Shown: positions 24,559 to 33,931 of the stretch, in pieces | Position numbering within the stretch: position 1 is the stretch's first letter | How the letters are laid out: every line of letters starts with the position of its first letter | DNA from: JACVRN01 sp036403815 | Lineage (GTDB): Bacteria; Acidobacteriota; Blastocatellia; Pyrinomonadales; Pyrinomonadaceae | Direction: 5' to 3' | NCBI GenBank assembly: GCA_036403815.1 | Contig: DASWQH010000080.1 | Coordinates: 62,001-126,000 of the forward strand | DNA length: 64,000 nucleotides | The notes under the pieces: model-generated | Database searches by the model: none | Told to the model about the DNA's origin: nothing | What the model saw: only the letters and a program-made list of their open reading frames with translations | Made by a program: the position numbers and the translations under genes

Positions 24559-25872
24559 GTGTATCTTCTCTACAGTCTTCTTTTCACTCTTGGAATCCTG
24601 CTGCTTCTGCCGCGTTTTCTACTGGACGCGCTCAGTCATGGGAAGTATGTTGCGGGACTCGGCGAGCGTCTGGGCAGGCTTCCCTTGATTGAGACCGGAG
24701 GGCGTCCGGTCATCTGGCTTCATTGCGTTTCCGTGGGTGAGACTCAGGCGGCGCGTCCTCTAGCCCGTGCCATTCTGGAGAAATTCCCTGATCACAAGCT
24801 GGTCGTCTCGACCGTCACGCTTACAGGGCAGCGTGTGGCGCGAGAAGTCTTCCTCACGGAGGCCGCAGCCGTCATCTATTTTCCATTCGACTGGGCATGG
24901 ACGGTCAGGCGTGCGCTCCGTCGCGTCAATCCCGAAATTGTGCTCGTTATGGAGACCGAGCTATGGCCGCGCTTTCTGCTCGAATGCCGTAAGCGCGGAG
25001 TTCCGGTGGCGCTCGTTAACGGAAGACTCTCGGAAAAATCTTTTCGCCGCTACAGTCTCATCCGAAGCTTTATCAAAAGGGTGGCGGGCTGTCTCGACTT
25101 AGCGTTGATGCAATCGGAGGCGGACGCAACGCGCATACGCGCGCTTGGTCTTGAAGAGCGGCGCGTTGAAGTTTCCGGGAACGTCAAATTCGACCTGCTT
25201 GCGAGCGCGGATGAGAACGCTCTGACGGAAAACTTGCGAGAGCGTTTCGGCCTGTCTCAAACGAGACCGCTCATCATTGCGGCGAGCACGCATGCGACGG
25301 AGGAGCGTATAGCGATTGAGGCTTTCAAAAAGCTTCGCGCCGCGCCCGTTGGCCGCGAAGCCCGGTTGCTGATTGCGCCCAGACACCCGGAGCGATTCGA
25401 TGAAGTGGCCGCGCTGCTCTCTTCGTCTGGACTCGCCTGGTCGCGGCGTTCCGAATCAACGCGTGCGGAGGATAAAGCGTGTGACGCTATCCTGCTCGAC
25501 TCGATTGGCGAGTTGAGGGCGGCGTACCCGCTTGCCGCGCTGGTCTTCGTCGGCGGAAGCATAGCGCCAACGGGCGGGCATAACGTGCTTGAGCCTGCGG
25601 CCTCAGGCGCTTGCATCATCACGGGCGCGCACACGAACAACTTCGCGGCCATCATCAATGCTTTCCTTGAAAGAGACGCGCTTGTTCAATTGCCGCCCCT
25701 ACGTGAAACGGAAGCGCCTGCGGAGTTGGCACGCATCTTTGCAGAGCTTCTCTCGGACGACACGCGCAGGCGAAAGATGATAGAGCGCGCCAAAGGAGTG
25801 CTGGACGAGAATCGCGGCGCAACCCTTTATACTGCGGAGCGAATCGCAAAGCTTCTGAAAAGCCGAGGATGA
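24559..25872 (+). CDS. waaA: 3-deoxy-D-manno-octulosonic acid transferase (Kdo transferase)
   Basis: Inner-membrane glycosyltransferase that adds Kdo from CMP-Kdo to lipid IVA in LPS synthesis. The N-terminal anchor YLLYSLLFTLGILLLLPRFL is followed by the family motifs GERLGRLP, WLHCVSVGETQAARPL, ETELWPRFL and, near the C-terminus, FVGGSIAPTGGHNVLEPAA. GTG 24559 gives 437 residues and starts just before the anchor helix. The upstream TTG lies in a repeat arm. lpxK follows after nine bases, as expected for a lipid A operon. Confidence 0.93.
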   Translation: MYLLYSLLFTLGILLLLPRFLLDALSHGKYVAGLGERLGRLPLIETGGRPVIWLHCVSVGETQAARPLARAILEKFPDHKLVVSTVTLTGQRVAREVFLTEAAAVIYFPFDWAWTVRRALRRVNPEIVLVMETELWPRFLLECRKRGVPVALVNGRLSEKSFRRYSLIRSFIKRVAGCLDLALMQSEADATRIRALGLEERRVEVSGNVKFDLLASADENALTENLRERFGLSQTRPLIIAASTHATEERIAIEAFKKLRAAPVGREARLLIAPRHPERFDEVAALLSSSGLAWSRRSESTRAEDKACDAILLDSIGELRAAYPLAALVFVGGSIAPTGGHNVLEPAASGACIITGAHTNNFAAIINAFLERDALVQLPPLRETEAPAELARIFAELLSDDTRRRKMIERAKGVLDENRGATLYTAERIAKLLKSRG

Positions 25873-25881
25873 GGGCTAAGG

Positions 25882-26994
25882 ATGAAAGATAAACTATCCA
25901 ACTCGAATCGTTTTTCTTTCATCCCTCGTCCCTTCGCCCTCATCCCTAGCCTTTACGGCACAGCGATGCGCGCACGCATGGCTCTTTATAGAAAGGGCGT
26001 GCTCAAGTCTTTCGAGCTTGGGGTGCCGGTCATCAGCGTCGGCAACATCACTACAGGCGGGACGGGCAAGACGCCGGTCGTGGCTTGGATTGCACAGGCT
26101 CTGGCGCGAGAGGGATTGCGCGTCTGCATCCTGACGCGCGGTTACGGTCGCAAAGACGAAGGAAAGCGCGTGCTGGTTTCTGACGGGACGCGCTTGCTGG
26201 CCGAAGCGGAAGAGGGTGGGGACGAGCCGCGACTGCTGGCCGAGATGCTGCGGGGCGTGGCTGCCGTCTTAAGCGACAGAGACCGTGTGGCGGCGGCCAG
26301 GTGGGCGCGCGAGAAACTTGGCAGCGAAGTATTCGTGTTGGACGATGGCTTTCAGCACCTGCGCGTCAAGCGCGAGCTGGACATCGTAACGATAGACGCT
26401 ACGAACCCCTTCGGCGGAGGCCGCCTTTTGCCACAGGGGCGATTGCGCGAGCCGCCCGCAAGCCTTAAGCGCGCCGACCTCATCATCATCACACGCTCGG
26501 AGCAGGCCGAGGACATCAACTCTCTCAAACGCGAAGTGGAACAGTTAAGCGGCGGGAAGAAAGTGCTCTTCTCGCGCACGCGCACCGGAGCCGTGCGCCC
26601 GCTTGCTCATCAACCCCACGGCGCGCGCTCTGCTCCATCATCCTACAGGGTCGCGGCCTTCTGTGCTCTGGGTAATCCGCAGGGCTTCTTCAGACACCTC
26701 AAGCGAAGCGGGTTTGATTTAACATACACGCGCGCCTTCACGGATCACCATTCCTATACACAGAGCGATATTGAAAGAATCACACGCGAAGCCGTAGAGC
26801 AGGGCGCAGAAGCTCTATTGACGACCGCCAAGGATGCGGTCAAGCTCCGCTCGCTTCATTTTGCTCTTCCCTGCTTCGTCGTCGAGATAGAATTCGCGTT
26901 TGAAAATGAGCTGACCTTGCGCGAGCTGCTACGTCAGGCTACAGGCAAGGGTAAAGGAAGAATGATAGACCCTGAAAGGGGCGAAAGAATTTAG
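25882..26994 (+). CDS. lpxK: Tetraacyldisaccharide 4'-kinase
   Basis: Membrane-associated kinase that phosphorylates the 4' position of the lipid A precursor. The 370 residues include the P-loop NITTGGTGKTPVVAW, ILTRGYGRK, GDEPRLLAEML, and VFVLDDGFQHLRVKRELDIV. ATG 25882 gives an N-terminus partly encoded by a TTTCATCCCT-type repeat, and the last ten codons (IDPERGERI) lie in the family C hairpin. The core from LIPSLYGTAMRARMALYRKG onward matches the family. Confidence 0.94.
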   Translation: MKDKLSNSNRFSFIPRPFALIPSLYGTAMRARMALYRKGVLKSFELGVPVISVGNITTGGTGKTPVVAWIAQALAREGLRVCILTRGYGRKDEGKRVLVSDGTRLLAEAEEGGDEPRLLAEMLRGVAAVLSDRDRVAAARWAREKLGSEVFVLDDGFQHLRVKRELDIVTIDATNPFGGGRLLPQGRLREPPASLKRADLIIITRSEQAEDINSLKREVEQLSGGKKVLFSRTRTGAVRPLAHQPHGARSAPSSYRVAAFCALGNPQGFFRHLKRSGFDLTYTRAFTDHHSYTQSDIERITREAVEQGAEALLTTAKDAVKLRSLHFALPCFVVEIEFAFENELTLRELLRQATGKGKGRMIDPERGERI

Positions 26995-27045
26995 CCCCTT
27001 TCAGGGTCTGGCTGAAGGCTATAAACATCCGGCTCCTACGGAGCC
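26967..27045. repeat. Family C hairpin followed by a family A palindrome
   Basis: GACCCTGAAAGGGGC at the end of the lpxK coding sequence pairs with GCCCCTTTCAGGGTC after the stop (arms 26968-27008). GGCTCCTACGGAGCC follows at 27031-27045, preceded by the GCTATAAACAT linker also seen at about 3056-3066. The hairpin could end lpxK transcription. Confidence 0.7.
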
Positions 27046-27074
27046 AAAGACATTCGTATATCTATACTCTACTC

Positions 27075-28787
27075 TTACTGAGAGATGTTGCTTGTGGGCG
27101 GCGGCGGCGGCAATGAAGGGTCTACCTTTTTAGGCTTGAGCTTGGGCTGATCCGACGGAGTGTCGCCGCTTGAGTTCTTATTAGAATTCGCTTTGGGAGG
27201 CAGCGGAGGCTCATCTCCCTGATTCTGATTGCCCTGGGAAGGATTGGTATTGCCGGTCTGCTCACCCTGATTTTCGTTGCTATTCTTCTGCCCGCGCTCT
27301 TTGCGATTAGCGTTTTCGTTATTCGCGTTCTCGTTGTTCGTAGCTTCGGCGTTCTTGTTGTCTGCCGGTTTCGTTCCCGGCTCGGTCGCGCCAGTGTTCG
27401 TGTTGTTAGCCGCGTTGGAATTAGCGCTGGGGGCGATGCCCTGCTCTGCATTGCCGGTCGGCGGCGGCGCTGGCTGCACGGGCTTGCTATTCGGATCGGC
27501 AGTCAGCCCCGGCGTTTGATTGGCAGACGGCTGCGCGGGACTGCCTTTATAAGTAATCGCATAGATGACGCCGAACAGAACGAGCAAGCCTGCGAGCGCC
27601 GGAATAATTATGCGCCACGGATTGGATTTTGGCGGTGGCGGCTCAGAGACTTGCGTGCGCGCGGCCTTGGTCTCGTAAGCCACAGCCGCAGGACGAGGAC
27701 GGATGACGGTTTCTTCGTCGTAGTCGTCTTCTCTTGTGTTGCGCGGAGCTTCATTAGAATCCGTAGGCACGACGATGCGATTGGTTTCGCTGGACGCTGC
27801 TGCCGGGTTAGTGTTCGCAGCCGAGACTGCCTTTTCAGGCTTTTGCCCTGCGGCAGCCTCACCGAGAGCATCCGACAATTCGCCTGCACTCTGAAAGCGG
27901 TCTTCCGGGCGCTTGGCGAGCGCGCTCGTAATCACCATCCCGACCTGCGGCGGCAAATCATCTCGCTCTTCCAAAACGGACGGCGGCGGCTCTTGCAGGT
28001 GCTTCATCATGATCGCCGTCGGCGATTCGCCCGTGAAAGGCACATGGCCTGTAAGCATCTCATAGGTGATGATGCCCAGAGAGTAGATGTCTGAGCGCGA
28101 GTCAATCTCGGAAGCCTGCGAGCATTGTTCGGGCGACATGTACTGCGGCGTGCCTATGATAAGGTTCGGCGCGGTCAGCGCAGGGTCTGTAACGCCCACA
28201 GGCTCTTTAATCTTGGCGATGCCGAAGTCCAGAACCTTTGCCCAGTCGGAGCCATTCTGGGCTTCCATGAGCATGATGTTATCCGACTTCAAATCTCTAT
28301 GGACGACGCCTTCGCCATGCGCGGCATCGAGCGCTCCCGCCACCTGCTTGATAATCTCTACCACACGCGCAAGCGGCATAGGCCCGTCCGATTGAATGAC
28401 CTCCTTAAGCGTCCTTCCGTCCAGATACTCCATGACAAGAAAGACCACGCCCGATGCCGATTCACCGAAGTCTGTGACGTTGAGTGCGTGCGGGTGCGAG
28501 ATGCGAGAGGCTGCGCGGGCTTCGCGCGAGAAGCGTGCGACTATCTTGTCGTCGGCTGCGAGCGACGGATGAAGGACTTTGATAGCAACGCGCTTGTCCA
28601 TCAGGACATGCGTGGCGCGATAAACCGTGCCCATGCCGCCTTCGCTGATGCGCTCGTCAATGCGGTATCTATCGTTGAGCATCTGCCCGACCAACTCGTC
28701 GCCGGTCTTTTCCAGCACCGTGCCGTCAGCCGGACATAGTGTAGTTATGTCCTGAAACTCCCTGCCGCATCTGGGACAAGTCTTCAT
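27075..28787 (-). CDS. Transmembrane Ser/Thr protein kinase with N-terminal zinc ribbon
   Basis: Predicted 570-residue kinase. Residues 1-25 form a zinc ribbon (MKTCPRCGREFQDITTLCPA). The kinase domain follows: ISEGGMGTVY loop, VAIKVLHP lysine, VVHRDLKSDNIML, LDFGIAKI and MSPEQ. After an acidic linker comes one membrane helix (IIIPALAGLLVLFGVIYAI) and an extracytoplasmic tail rich in Asn, Pro, Gln and Gly with no fold I can recognise. An upstream GTG at 28865 adds 26 residues but lacks support; ATG 28787 puts the ribbon at the N-terminus, as in related kinases. No partner phosphatase is nearby. Confidence 0.88.
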   Translation of the reverse strand: MKTCPRCGREFQDITTLCPADGTVLEKTGDELVGQMLNDRYRIDERISEGGMGTVYRATHVLMDKRVAIKVLHPSLAADDKIVARFSREARAASRISHPHALNVTDFGESASGVVFLVMEYLDGRTLKEVIQSDGPMPLARVVEIIKQVAGALDAAHGEGVVHRDLKSDNIMLMEAQNGSDWAKVLDFGIAKIKEPVGVTDPALTAPNLIIGTPQYMSPEQCSQASEIDSRSDIYSLGIITYEMLTGHVPFTGESPTAIMMKHLQEPPPSVLEERDDLPPQVGMVITSALAKRPEDRFQSAGELSDALGEAAAGQKPEKAVSAANTNPAAASSETNRIVVPTDSNEAPRNTREDDYDEETVIRPRPAAVAYETKAARTQVSEPPPPKSNPWRIIIPALAGLLVLFGVIYAITYKGSPAQPSANQTPGLTADPNSKPVQPAPPPTGNAEQGIAPSANSNAANNTNTGATEPGTKPADNKNAEATNNENANNENANRKERGQKNSNENQGEQTGNTNPSQGNQNQGDEPPLPPKANSNKNSSGDTPSDQPKLKPKKVDPSLPPPPPTSNISQ

Positions 28788-28877
28788 CGCGCTCTTCTCG
28801 GTCGCCTCGTTATCTTCTTTGAAGGAGATTGTAAACTTGAGCCTATCACACAGCTTCCGCTCCACGCAACGAGATTA

Positions 28878-28972
28878 GAAAAGCAGTGCAGAAGTAAGAA
28901 TGCAGAACGATGAATGAAAATCTATTGGCTCGTTAATTCATCATTCTGCATTCTGATTTCTGACTTGCCTTA
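28878..28972. repeat. Intergenic inverted repeat, GCAGAATGATGAAT word type
   Basis: GCAGAAGTAAGAATGCAGAA with GATGAATGA is mirrored by TTCATCATTCTGCATTCTGA before TTTCTGACTTG. It lies between the kinase and the LecA-like gene. Versions of the same word occur at 46188-46268 and 60332-60416, both between nuo genes. Confidence 0.8.
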
Positions 28973-30547
28973 TTGTATGTCCAGACGAACGGAGAAGCTG
29001 CCGCTATTGTCCCTGTAATCGTCATCGTTGACGAAGAGGTACAGGCGACCATCAACCGGCGCGGTGAATGTATTCTGGCTGCCGATGTAAAACGGTCTGC
29101 TTTTCTGTCCGTTGCGCATCTGTATATAGCCTACGAGCGCGCCGCCGCCAACGTCCGTGACCGGATAATTCTGGCGCAGAGAATATGACTCGCTGCGACC
29201 TTCGGCAGAAACCCCGCCGATGCGCGAGTTGGCGACGACCGAGCCGGTAGCGTTAATCGTCACGCGGTCGCCGCGCCTCAGCTCAAGCCCCGTGTCCGTC
29301 CCTTGGGAATCGCCCGGAATAGTAACAACGCGATCACCTGCGCCGCCCCCAAAGCCCGCGCCTGCGCCGCCCTGTGGCGTGTAGGTAATGCGCACGTCGA
29401 ACTGGCCGCTGTTGTCTGCGTAATTATCGTCATTAACCAGCAGGAACAATCGACCGTCAACCGGCGCATTAATAGTATTCTGGCTTCCAACGAGGAACGG
29501 TTGAGTAGGCTGGCCGCTTGGCGTTCTAATGTAGCCTATGAGCGCACCGACTCCGGCCTGTGGCACAGGGTACGTCCCGACAATAGAGCCTACGCCGACG
29601 CGTCCGCCGTCTGCCGAAACCACACCGGCGCGGCGGCCTGCGGTGATATTGCCGGACGCGCTGATGGTCACAGAGTCGCCTGCGCGCAGGTCAACTCCGG
29701 TATCCGTTCCGCGCGAGTTGCCGGGAACAACTACTGTTCTCTCCTGCGCGACAGCGGTGTTCGGAACATTTGTTGAAGGCGTAAATCCTCCTTGCCCTCC
29801 GCCGCCCGCGCGTCTCCTGATAGGAGCAGGATTACTGCCGCTTGTTCCGAACGGATCAAAGTCATCCTCTTCATCCACATTATTGTTGCGACGGTTAGCT
29901 CCTGTGCGCTGGCCGCCGAAGTCAAGCTCTCTGCGAACCTGCGCGTTGAAGGAGCCGCGCGCGTCCGTGTACTGGCTGCGATTGACGGTCAGGTAAAGAC
30001 GACCATCATTGGCGGCCTGAAATTCACGGCTGGTGCCAAGCTCTATGATGGGAGCGTTCGGGTCTGTGCCGACGGTGCCGATGAGCACGCCTTCGGCGGC
30101 ATTCGGCAGCGGTGCATTCGGGTCTGTGGAGCGCAGGCCGCCCGGCGTAATGCGCGAGCGCCCGACGTAGATAGTGCCGGTCGAGGTGACCTGTAGGCGC
30201 TGGCCTCTGCGCACGTCTATGCCTGTATCAACCCAGTTAGGCCCCAGCGTGACCTCTACGTTGCGCGTCAGGTAGCGCGCCTCGTCCAGATTGCGTCCTT
30301 CTATCTCTACCCTGTCAATATCACGCGGGCGAAGGTAAGCGATTTCACCTGCCGCTATGGTCTGGGTCGCGTTGTTGTTGCCGGTAGTAATCTGTGTTTG
30401 CTGGTCAACGCGAACGGCGAAGCGCCCGCCGACATAGCCGATGACCGTGCCGCGAATGCTGCGACCATCTCGCAGGTAAATTGTGTCAGCCGCCGCAACC
30501 GTCGCGGCCATAATCAGTATCAGTAAGGCTATAGCTATCTTTTTCAT
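28970..30547 (-). CDS. Secreted protein with three LecA/PA-IL-like domains
   Basis: Predicted 525-residue exported protein with a signal peptide (IAIALLILIMAATVAAA). A short beta region (TIYLRDGRSIRGTVIGYVGG) is followed by three jelly-roll repeats resembling the galactose-binding lectin PA-IL (LecA), at about residues 97-207, 272-393 and 404-525. Each has a TDTGVDLRAGDSV-like strand, a VGALIGYI core and VDGRLFLLVNDDNYADNSG, whose Asp/Asn residues recall the LecA calcium and sugar site. Multivalent carbohydrate binding is plausible but inferred. A Gly/Asn/Arg-rich linker separates domains 1 and 2. No enzyme domain is present. Confidence 0.8.
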   Translation of the reverse strand: MKKIAIALLILIMAATVAAADTIYLRDGRSIRGTVIGYVGGRFAVRVDQQTQITTGNNNATQTIAAGEIAYLRPRDIDRVEIEGRNLDEARYLTRNVEVTLGPNWVDTGIDVRRGQRLQVTSTGTIYVGRSRITPGGLRSTDPNAPLPNAAEGVLIGTVGTDPNAPIIELGTSREFQAANDGRLYLTVNRSQYTDARGSFNAQVRRELDFGGQRTGANRRNNNVDEEDDFDPFGTSGSNPAPIRRRAGGGGQGGFTPSTNVPNTAVAQERTVVVPGNSRGTDTGVDLRAGDSVTISASGNITAGRRAGVVSADGGRVGVGSIVGTYPVPQAGVGALIGYIRTPSGQPTQPFLVGSQNTINAPVDGRLFLLVNDDNYADNSGQFDVRITYTPQGGAGAGFGGGAGDRVVTIPGDSQGTDTGLELRRGDRVTINATGSVVANSRIGGVSAEGRSESYSLRQNYPVTDVGGGALVGYIQMRNGQKSRPFYIGSQNTFTAPVDGRLYLFVNDDDYRDNSGSFSVRLDIQ

Positions 30548-30595
30548 ATTATCCTCCGTTGATGTCTCGCCAGAAGAGTCCTTGCATGCGCTTAT

Positions 30596-30639
30596 GCGCT
30601 ATCGCAGGCAGTCTTCTATCAGACTGTCCGTGATAGCGC
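30596..30639. promoter_or_regulatory. Stem-loop in the leader of the LecA-like gene
   Basis: GCGCTATC and GATAGCGC enclose a second pairing, AGTCT/AGACT, giving a compact interrupted hairpin about 50 bases upstream of the minus-strand start codon. Its role is unknown. Confidence 0.4.
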
Positions 30640-30862
30640 TTGATGGGCGATGATGTGGTTCTCGCTTATAGCTCTTTAACAGCGTCATGCCGCTTCCGGG
30701 GGATTTGGAGAGAACGCAAAATCAATACAGAACATTCGCAAGGAGCATGCCACGCGAGGCCGAAATAAAATTCGTACGTCTTTGCTTGAAAATAGCGCCG
30801 TGCCATAGTTGAGCGCAGCCGCAAGCGTATTAGCGCAATACACTCGCTTCTAAAACGAACAT

Positions 30863-30894
30863 AAAAAAGCGAGTGAAGCTCCTTCAAGCTTCAC
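30863..30894 (-). terminator. Rho-independent terminator after atpE
   Basis: On the minus strand GTGAAGCT, loop TGAAGG, AGCTTCAC is followed by TCGC and TTTTTT. It lies about 40 bases beyond the atpE stop and would end the atp transcript. Confidence 0.75.
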
Positions 30895-30935
30895 CCGTTA
30901 AAACCAGTCTGTTTTTCTTCTGCCCGACGTGCGGC

Positions 30936-31268
<333 letters not shown>

Positions 31269-31618
31269 TTTCGATTTTCCTCTCGTGAGAATCGCGCTCT
31301 TTCGGGGGCACGACTCTTCCAAAGCAAAGCGTTTTTGCAAGGAGCCTGGGAAAGCTTGTTGGACGGTTGAAGCAACGCTTATGATTTCGCTTCCACACGG
31401 TATTCGCCGCCCCTCTTACAACGGCGCTCCTAAGCCTTGGAAGCTGTTATGATCTCACTTATAAAACTTGCTGCCTTCCCGTTCCACGCTTTACCTTTCG
31501 GAATTCCCCCGCACGCTTTGAGCAAGGTTAATGGTGTTGCGCCTCAACGTGCGCGGGGCGCTTCTTCCCCCGCGTCGCTCGAATCAGACGCGCCCGTCCA
31601 AGTAATAAAGCCAATCTA
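31269..31618. other. Intergenic region between atpB and atpE, no gene seen
   Basis: These 350 bases lie between two genes that are usually adjacent. Open frames here (for example the plus-strand one at 31437-31622) lack a ribosome site and protein-like sequence. No repeat of the families listed elsewhere was found. Confidence 0.5.
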
Positions 31619-32560
31619 TTAAGCCGGTACTACTACGCTGTCTTCAGCATAAGGCGTCTCGCCGTGCTCTTGATGACCGTGCTCGTCATGCGGCGGGTGC
31701 GACACCTCGCTGATGTAAACCATCGAGAGCAGCACAAAGACGAAAGTCTGTATGACGGCAACGAACAATCCTAGAGGCATCAGGAATACAGGCACTAGCC
31801 AGTTAGTATAGCCCGGCACCACGTTCGCCATGTTTGAAGCCACAGCTTCGTCTGCGAACATGTTGCCGAACAGACGCAAACCGAGCGAGAGCGGGCGCAC
31901 GAAATTACCTACCAGCTCTATCAGGAAGATGAGCGGCGCAATCCACCAGATTGGCCCCGCCCAGTGCTTCAGATGCCCGAACACGCCGTTCTCTTTAATG
32001 CCTATGTAGTTGTAGTAGAGGAAAGATGAAATGCCGAGCGCGAACGTGACGCTCGTCGCGGCGGTCGGCGACATGAAGAGCGGGAAGAATCCCATCAGGT
32101 TAGAGACCAGAATCAGGACGCCGAAGGTGGCGACCACAGGAAAATACTTGATCCCGTGCGGCCCTACTATGTCCACCAGCATGGCGCGCAGGGCAAGCAC
32201 GCCCGCCTCCAGCGTCTGCTGGCCGTGTCCCGGCTCGTCCTCCGACAGCTTGCCTTTCAAAATCCAGATGATGACGACGCTCAGGATGGCGGCGATGACG
32301 AACATCACCGTGTACCACGGGATAGCGTTCTCGGCTGTGTACTCGCCGAAGACCGCTTCGGGCGTCGTGCCGAAATACTTGAAGAACTTTGTCCAGAACG
32401 GAAGAGTCACGGCCTTCTCAAACTTGAGCGCGTACTCGCCCAGAGTTTGATTAACTATCTGGACAATGATGGGCACATGATGCTCGGCTCCCTCGGCAGC
32501 CTGTTCGGCTCCCTCAGCAGCTTTGGCCGTTGCTTCCGGGTTACTATCTAACCAGAACAT
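31619..32560 (-). CDS. atpB: ATP synthase F0 subunit a
   Basis: Stator channel subunit of F0. The 313 residues contain about six membrane helices, and the fourth-to-fifth region ELVGNFVRPLSLGLRLFGNM holds the essential Arg that faces the c-ring. The helix ending IQTFVFVLLSMVYISEV is also conserved. The N-terminus (ATAKAAEGAEQAAEGAEHH) and C-terminus are extended and rich in Ala, Glu and His. It lies between atpI and atpE in an F0-only cluster; b, delta and F1 genes are not in the window. Confidence 0.95.
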   Translation of the reverse strand: MFWLDSNPEATAKAAEGAEQAAEGAEHHVPIIVQIVNQTLGEYALKFEKAVTLPFWTKFFKYFGTTPEAVFGEYTAENAIPWYTVMFVIAAILSVVIIWILKGKLSEDEPGHGQQTLEAGVLALRAMLVDIVGPHGIKYFPVVATFGVLILVSNLMGFFPLFMSPTAATSVTFALGISSFLYYNYIGIKENGVFGHLKHWAGPIWWIAPLIFLIELVGNFVRPLSLGLRLFGNMFADEAVASNMANVVPGYTNWLVPVFLMPLGLFVAVIQTFVFVLLSMVYISEVSHPPHDEHGHQEHGETPYAEDSVVVPA

Positions 32561-32563
32561 CCC

Positions 32564-33007
32564 TCAGTTTTCCTCTCGATAACGAATGGCGAAATAAAGC
32601 TGTGTGAAACCTTCTATCATGACTGCTACCGCGAACGTACACATGCCTGCGAGCGTGGCTGCGATTGAAACAATATCCAGCATGTAGGCCGAGGCCACGA
32701 CCGCCGCGATGATGAAGTAGCGCAGGATATAACGCGACGCGCCGAGCTTAGGTCTTCTTCCAGCCTGAGCCGCGTTGCCGAAGACCGATTTCAAAGAAGC
32801 CCGCAGCCAGTGATGATTAAAGAAAGCGAGCACGCCGCCCAGCGCGAGTCCCGTAGTAACGCGCCATGGCGCAATTATCACGCTAATAAGCACGGCGACC
32901 ACAACCGACGCAATCATGCCGCGCAACAAGCGCCGCTCAAGACTTGCGCCCTCGCGGTCACTGTCACCGAACGCACCTGTCCCGGCACTGTTTACAATTT
33001 CATTCAT
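32564..33007 (-). CDS. atpI: ATP synthase subunit I-like membrane protein
   Basis: Predicted 147-residue protein with four hydrophobic helices, matching the ATP synthase I family, which aids c-ring assembly. The pattern RRLLRGMIASVVVAVLISVI, LALGGVLAFFNHHWL and the C-terminal pair around IAAVVASAYMLDI is typical. ATG 33007 is preferred to a TTG six bases upstream. It precedes atpB by three bases, so the two are likely coupled. Confidence 0.8.
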   Translation of the reverse strand: MNEIVNSAGTGAFGDSDREGASLERRLLRGMIASVVVAVLISVIIAPWRVTTGLALGGVLAFFNHHWLRASLKSVFGNAAQAGRRPKLGASRYILRYFIIAAVVASAYMLDIVSIAATLAGMCTFAVAVMIEGFTQLYFAIRYREEN

Positions 33008-33092
33008 CGGCAAAGCTGAAGATTTTACACGCTCGCGCGTGCGATTGTCGAGTAGCGACGCTCTGGACAGAACGCTACCGAAACAGAGAAGC

Positions 33093-33341
33093 TTAATCGA
33101 GCTTTGAGGCGAGGCGTATGAATTCGTATAGACCCAGGATTGATCCCACCACGATGCCCGCCACCATCAGCCACGGGCTTGTATTAAGCCACTTATCAAG
33201 CAGCCACCCCAACCCCAGCAGCGTCGCCACAGAGAAAAAGAGCGTCAGCGCCGCCGCATACGCCACCCCGCTCTTGCGATTCTCGTTTTCCTTCTCGTCC
33301 TGCTCTGGCATAAGGCATGTTTGTGCTGCCGGATTAAGCAT
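33093..33341 (-). CDS. AtpZ/AtpI-family small membrane protein
   Basis: Predicted 82-residue protein with two helices (GVAYAAALTLFFSVATLLGL and PWLMVAGIVVGSILGLYEFI), the pattern of the AtpZ family that accompanies AtpI upstream of atpB and has been linked to ion handling or F0 assembly. The start at 33341 may instead be MPEQDE at 33311. The ORF begins two bases after the stop of the preceding gene. Confidence 0.8.
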   Translation of the reverse strand: MLNPAAQTCLMPEQDEKENENRKSGVAYAAALTLFFSVATLLGLGWLLDKWLNTSPWLMVAGIVVGSILGLYEFIRLASKLD

Positions 33342-33343
33342 GA

Positions 33344-33883
33344 CTACTTCTTCGCTGCTCTAGCAAGCAATGGCGCGAAGATGTCGCGGTCGCTTTGAGC
33401 AAAAGCATATCCCACTTTGTCTTCGTCAATAGAGTCCAGAGTAAGCTCGCCCATCTCGACCACCAGCCAGCATTTCGTCAAATCCACTGAGCTATCCCTG
33501 GGGATGTTGAAACGCATCCTGTCCGCCAGATACTTGTCACCAGGCCGCATAGTTTCGCCCACAGGGATAGCACGAGCATGGCTGATAGTCTTCCATTTGC
33601 CTGAAGCACTGGCGGAGGCCAACGAGATGTTGATGAAAGAGAGTTCTCGGCGTCCACCGTACGTGCCGTAGGCGCGCAGGTAAACCTCCGCGCTTGATAC
33701 TGTAATCTCGATTGAATCATCCCGTATGCGGTATTCCCCTTCGAAAGTCCCGGCCAGCGCGAACGAGCTTTTGAGGGATGAGATGCTAAAGGAGATGGGA
33801 GAAGGTTCCGCAGAGGTTTGCGCTTGAACAGCCGTCACGCCGAGTGCGAAGAGGATGACAAGCATGATGAAAGGGCGTCTCAT
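33344..33883 (-). CDS. Exported protein of unknown function
   Basis: Predicted 179-residue protein with a signal peptide (FIMLVILFALGVTAVQAQ). The mature part is mainly beta strands (GTFEGEYRIRDDSIEITVSS, YGGRRELSFINISLASAS, CWLVVEMGELTLDS). I know no family for it. AGGAGAA lies just before ATG 33883. It directly precedes the atp genes and may be cotranscribed, but nothing ties it to ATP synthase. Confidence 0.65.
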   Translation of the reverse strand: MRRPFIMLVILFALGVTAVQAQTSAEPSPISFSISSLKSSFALAGTFEGEYRIRDDSIEITVSSAEVYLRAYGTYGGRRELSFINISLASASASGKWKTISHARAIPVGETMRPGDKYLADRMRFNIPRDSSVDLTKCWLVVEMGELTLDSIDEDKVGYAFAQSDRDIFAPLLARAAKK

Positions 33884-33931
33884 AAGTTCTCCTTTTAAGT
33901 CATGAAAGCTCGTGCTTTGTCTATTCAGCCA

